The notes below the pieces were generated by a model, which had not been told where the DNA came from, did no database searches, and saw nothing but the letters and a program-made list of their open reading frames with translations. DNA of 6,613 nt from JANRKG01 sp033763635 (lineage in GTDB: Bacteria > Cyanobacteriota > Cyanobacteriia > GCF-001939115). Where the stretch lies: the NCBI GenBank assembly GCA_033763635.1, contig JANRKG010000489.1, positions 1 to 6,613 on the forward strand. Reading direction: 5' to 3'. The translations under genes and the position numbers were made by a program. Shown here piece after piece: positions 5,425-6,613 of the stretch; position 1 is the first letter of the stretch; each line of letters begins with the position of its first letter.

Positions 5425-6165
5425 TTAGAGAATTTGGGCAAGAAACTGACGGGTGCGGTCTTCTCTGGGGTGCTGGAAAAAATCGGTGGGGCTTGCTTCC
5501 TCGACCACCAGCCCCCCATCCATGAAGACAATTCGATCGGCGACTTCCCTGGCAAATCCGACTTCATGGGTGACGACGATCATGGTCATCCCGGACTGGG
5601 CAAGGGATCGCATGACATCCAGTACTTCCCGCACCATTTCCGGATCAAGGGCAGAGGTGGGTTCGTCAAAGAGCATGATTTTGGGTTGCATTGCCAGGGC
5701 ACGGGCGATTGCTACCCGTTGCTGCTGCCCCCCTGACAATTGACCTGGAAACTTCTGGGCCTGTTCCAAAATGCCGACCCGTTCCAGCAGTTGCATCGCT
5801 GCTTCTGTTGCTTGCATTTTGGGTGATCGCCGCACCCACGTTGGAGCCAGGATAATATTTTGCAGAACCGTTAGATGGGGAAATAGGTTGAATTGCTGAA
5901 ACACCATCCCCACTTCCCGCCGAATCGCTTCAATGTTACGCATATCGTGGGAAAGGTCAATGCCATCAATCCGAATTAAACCCTGTTGATAGTCTTCCAG
6001 AGCATTAAAGGTGCGGATAAAGGTAGATTTACCAGACCCCGACGGTCCCATAATCACGACGACTTCCCCGCGCTGCACCTCCAGGCTCACCCCTTTTAAA
6101 GCATGGAATTTGCCGTACCACTTATGGACGTTCTCAGCAGTCAGAATGGCTGTTGTGTCTACCAT
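5425..6165 (-). CDS. Polar amino-acid ABC transporter ATP-binding protein
   Basis: This 246-residue ATPase is full length for the GlnQ/HisP/BztD class. Visible motifs are A-loop Tyr17, Walker A GPSGSGKST (40-48), Q-loop VFQQFNLFPH (88-97), signature LSGGQQQR (143-150), Walker B IMLFDEP (163-169), D-loop SALD (171-174) and switch His200. The FNLFPHLTVLQNI segment and the ending typify amino-acid importers that take up glutamine, glutamate, aspartate or basic amino acids. It should sit on the cytoplasmic face of the inner membrane, driving a permease pair. No permease or binding-protein gene lies next to it inside the window, so the partner is elsewhere or beyond the right edge. Cyanobacterial Nat/Bgt systems are known to share ATPases. 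The start is 6 nt after the stop of the AhpD-like gene, indicating translational coupling. Confidence 0.95.
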   Translation of the reverse strand: MVDTTAILTAENVHKWYGKFHALKGVSLEVQRGEVVVIMGPSGSGKSTFIRTFNALEDYQQGLIRIDGIDLSHDMRNIEAIRREVGMVFQQFNLFPHLTVLQNIILAPTWVRRSPKMQATEAAMQLLERVGILEQAQKFPGQLSGGQQQRVAIARALAMQPKIMLFDEPTSALDPEMVREVLDVMRSLAQSGMTMIVVTHEVGFAREVADRIVFMDGGLVVEEASPTDFFQHPREDRTRQFLAQIL

Positions 6166-6171
6166 AGATTT

Positions 6172-6504
6172 CTACATTCCCACTTGTTTCCCATGATCCA
6201 TCATTTGAAGGCCATGCACTAACGAAGCGCCTCCTCGGATAGCGGTTGCCACATGGACTGCTTCCGTCATCTGCTCAAGATCGGCTCCCTGCTGTAACGA
6301 CTCCTTACTGTACGCCTCAATGCAGTAGGGACATTGCACCGTATGGGCAACGGCCAGGGCAATGAGAGCTTTTTCCCGTTGTGACAAAGCTCCCTCCGCA
6401 AAGACTGCCTGGTAATAGGCAAAAAATTTTTCTCCCAGTTCAGGGCTACCTTCACGAATCCGACCAAAGTGAGTTAGATGCTCTGGCTTATAGTATTGGT
6501 CCAT
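6172..6504 (-). CDS. AhpD/CMD-like protein, arsenosugar-biosynthesis-associated peroxidase type
   Basis: The 110-residue protein belongs to the carboxymuconolactone decarboxylase/AhpD fold. It has REKALIALAVAHTVQCPYCIEAY (43-65), with Glu44 and the redox pair Cys58-x-x-Cys61, and the helix HVATAIRGGASLVHG (84-98). The opening MDQYYKPEHLTHFG and the run GEKFFAYYQAVFAEGAL resemble the subfamily annotated as arsenosugar biosynthesis-associated peroxidase-like (TIGR04029 from memory), usually encoded beside the radical-SAM protein ArsS. No arsS is in the window; it could lie beyond the right edge. The position corresponding to the AhpD active-site His is Tyr65. A longer frame begins at 6540, but ATG at 6504 is chosen because AAGGAG lies 4 nt before it and the family starts there. 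Cytosolic; a peroxidase role is family inference. Confidence 0.88.
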   Translation of the reverse strand: MDQYYKPEHLTHFGRIREGSPELGEKFFAYYQAVFAEGALSQREKALIALAVAHTVQCPYCIEAYSKESLQQGADLEQMTEAVHVATAIRGGASLVHGLQMMDHGKQVGM

Positions 6505-6508
6505 GAGA

Positions 6509-6514
6509 CTCCTT
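6509..6514 (-). promoter_or_regulatory. Ribosome-binding site fixing the AhpD-like start
   Basis: AAGGAG on the minus strand, 4 nt before ATG at 6504, is the clearest Shine-Dalgarno among the starts examined in this window. It supports the 110-residue form over the start 36 nt further upstream. Confidence 0.65.
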
Positions 6515-6560
6515 GGGGGTGGAAATTTTGAGCGGAACATCTATCCAAAGATGCAGGTCA

Positions 6561-6586
6561 GAAAAAGGGGTCAGGGAAATCCCTGA
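6561..6586 (-). terminator. Palindrome followed by a T-run, terminator candidate
   Basis: On the minus strand TCAGGGA-TT-TCCCTGA (6586-6571), a perfect 16-bp inverted repeat, is followed by CCCC and TTTTT. It could end an upstream minus-strand gene beyond the right edge, making the AhpD-ABC-peptidase cluster a separate unit. The four nt between stem and T-run weaken the case, and the palindrome might instead be an operator for the cluster. Confidence 0.4.
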
Positions 6587-6613
6587 GACTTGCCTGATCT
6601 CACCACGTTTTAT

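Overview
The window most likely comes from a cyanobacterium. The palindrome CGATCG and its octamer form GCGATCGC (HIP1-like, for example at 2846-2853) recur throughout, start codons mostly lack strong Shine-Dalgarno sequences, and a degenerate heptanucleotide C/T-rich tract of the type seen in filamentous cyanobacteria lies between genes (1386-1408). Genus and species cannot be assigned from the sequence alone.

Layout. (1) From 1084 leftward off the window edge, on the minus strand, runs a large open frame of at least 361 codons encoding a DUF4157 / eCIS-core-domain protein. It has an N-terminal YEQEADRVA signature, five acidic 'QR...EEE..QTKP' modules and an HELTH metallopeptidase motif. Proteins of this family are associated with extracellular contractile injection systems. 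(2) A gene-free region of about 500 bp (1085-1588) separates it from a divergent marR-type regulator. It is rich in inverted repeats and holds a short two-hairpin unit ending in a strong intrinsic terminator, probably a small RNA or an attenuated leader. (3) On the plus strand follow a MarR-family regulator (1589-2095) and a HAD phosphatase (2234-2872). (4) Converging on these from the right is a minus-strand cluster. In transcription order it holds an AhpD/carboxymuconolactone-decarboxylase-like protein of the arsenosugar-associated type (6504-6172), a polar amino-acid ABC transporter ATPase (6165-5425) and a secreted S9 prolyl-oligopeptidase-family peptidase (5382-2983).

How the genes may work together. 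The three minus-strand genes are 6 and 42 bp apart and look co-transcribed. An exported peptidase beside an amino-acid importer ATPase suggests peptide breakdown and uptake, while the AhpD-like gene does not obviously fit that role. The MarR regulator probably controls itself and possibly its neighbours through palindromes upstream of its start. The DUF4157 protein is the most unusual gene: it is a plausible cargo or effector of a contractile injection system, but no structural component of such a system lies inside the window.
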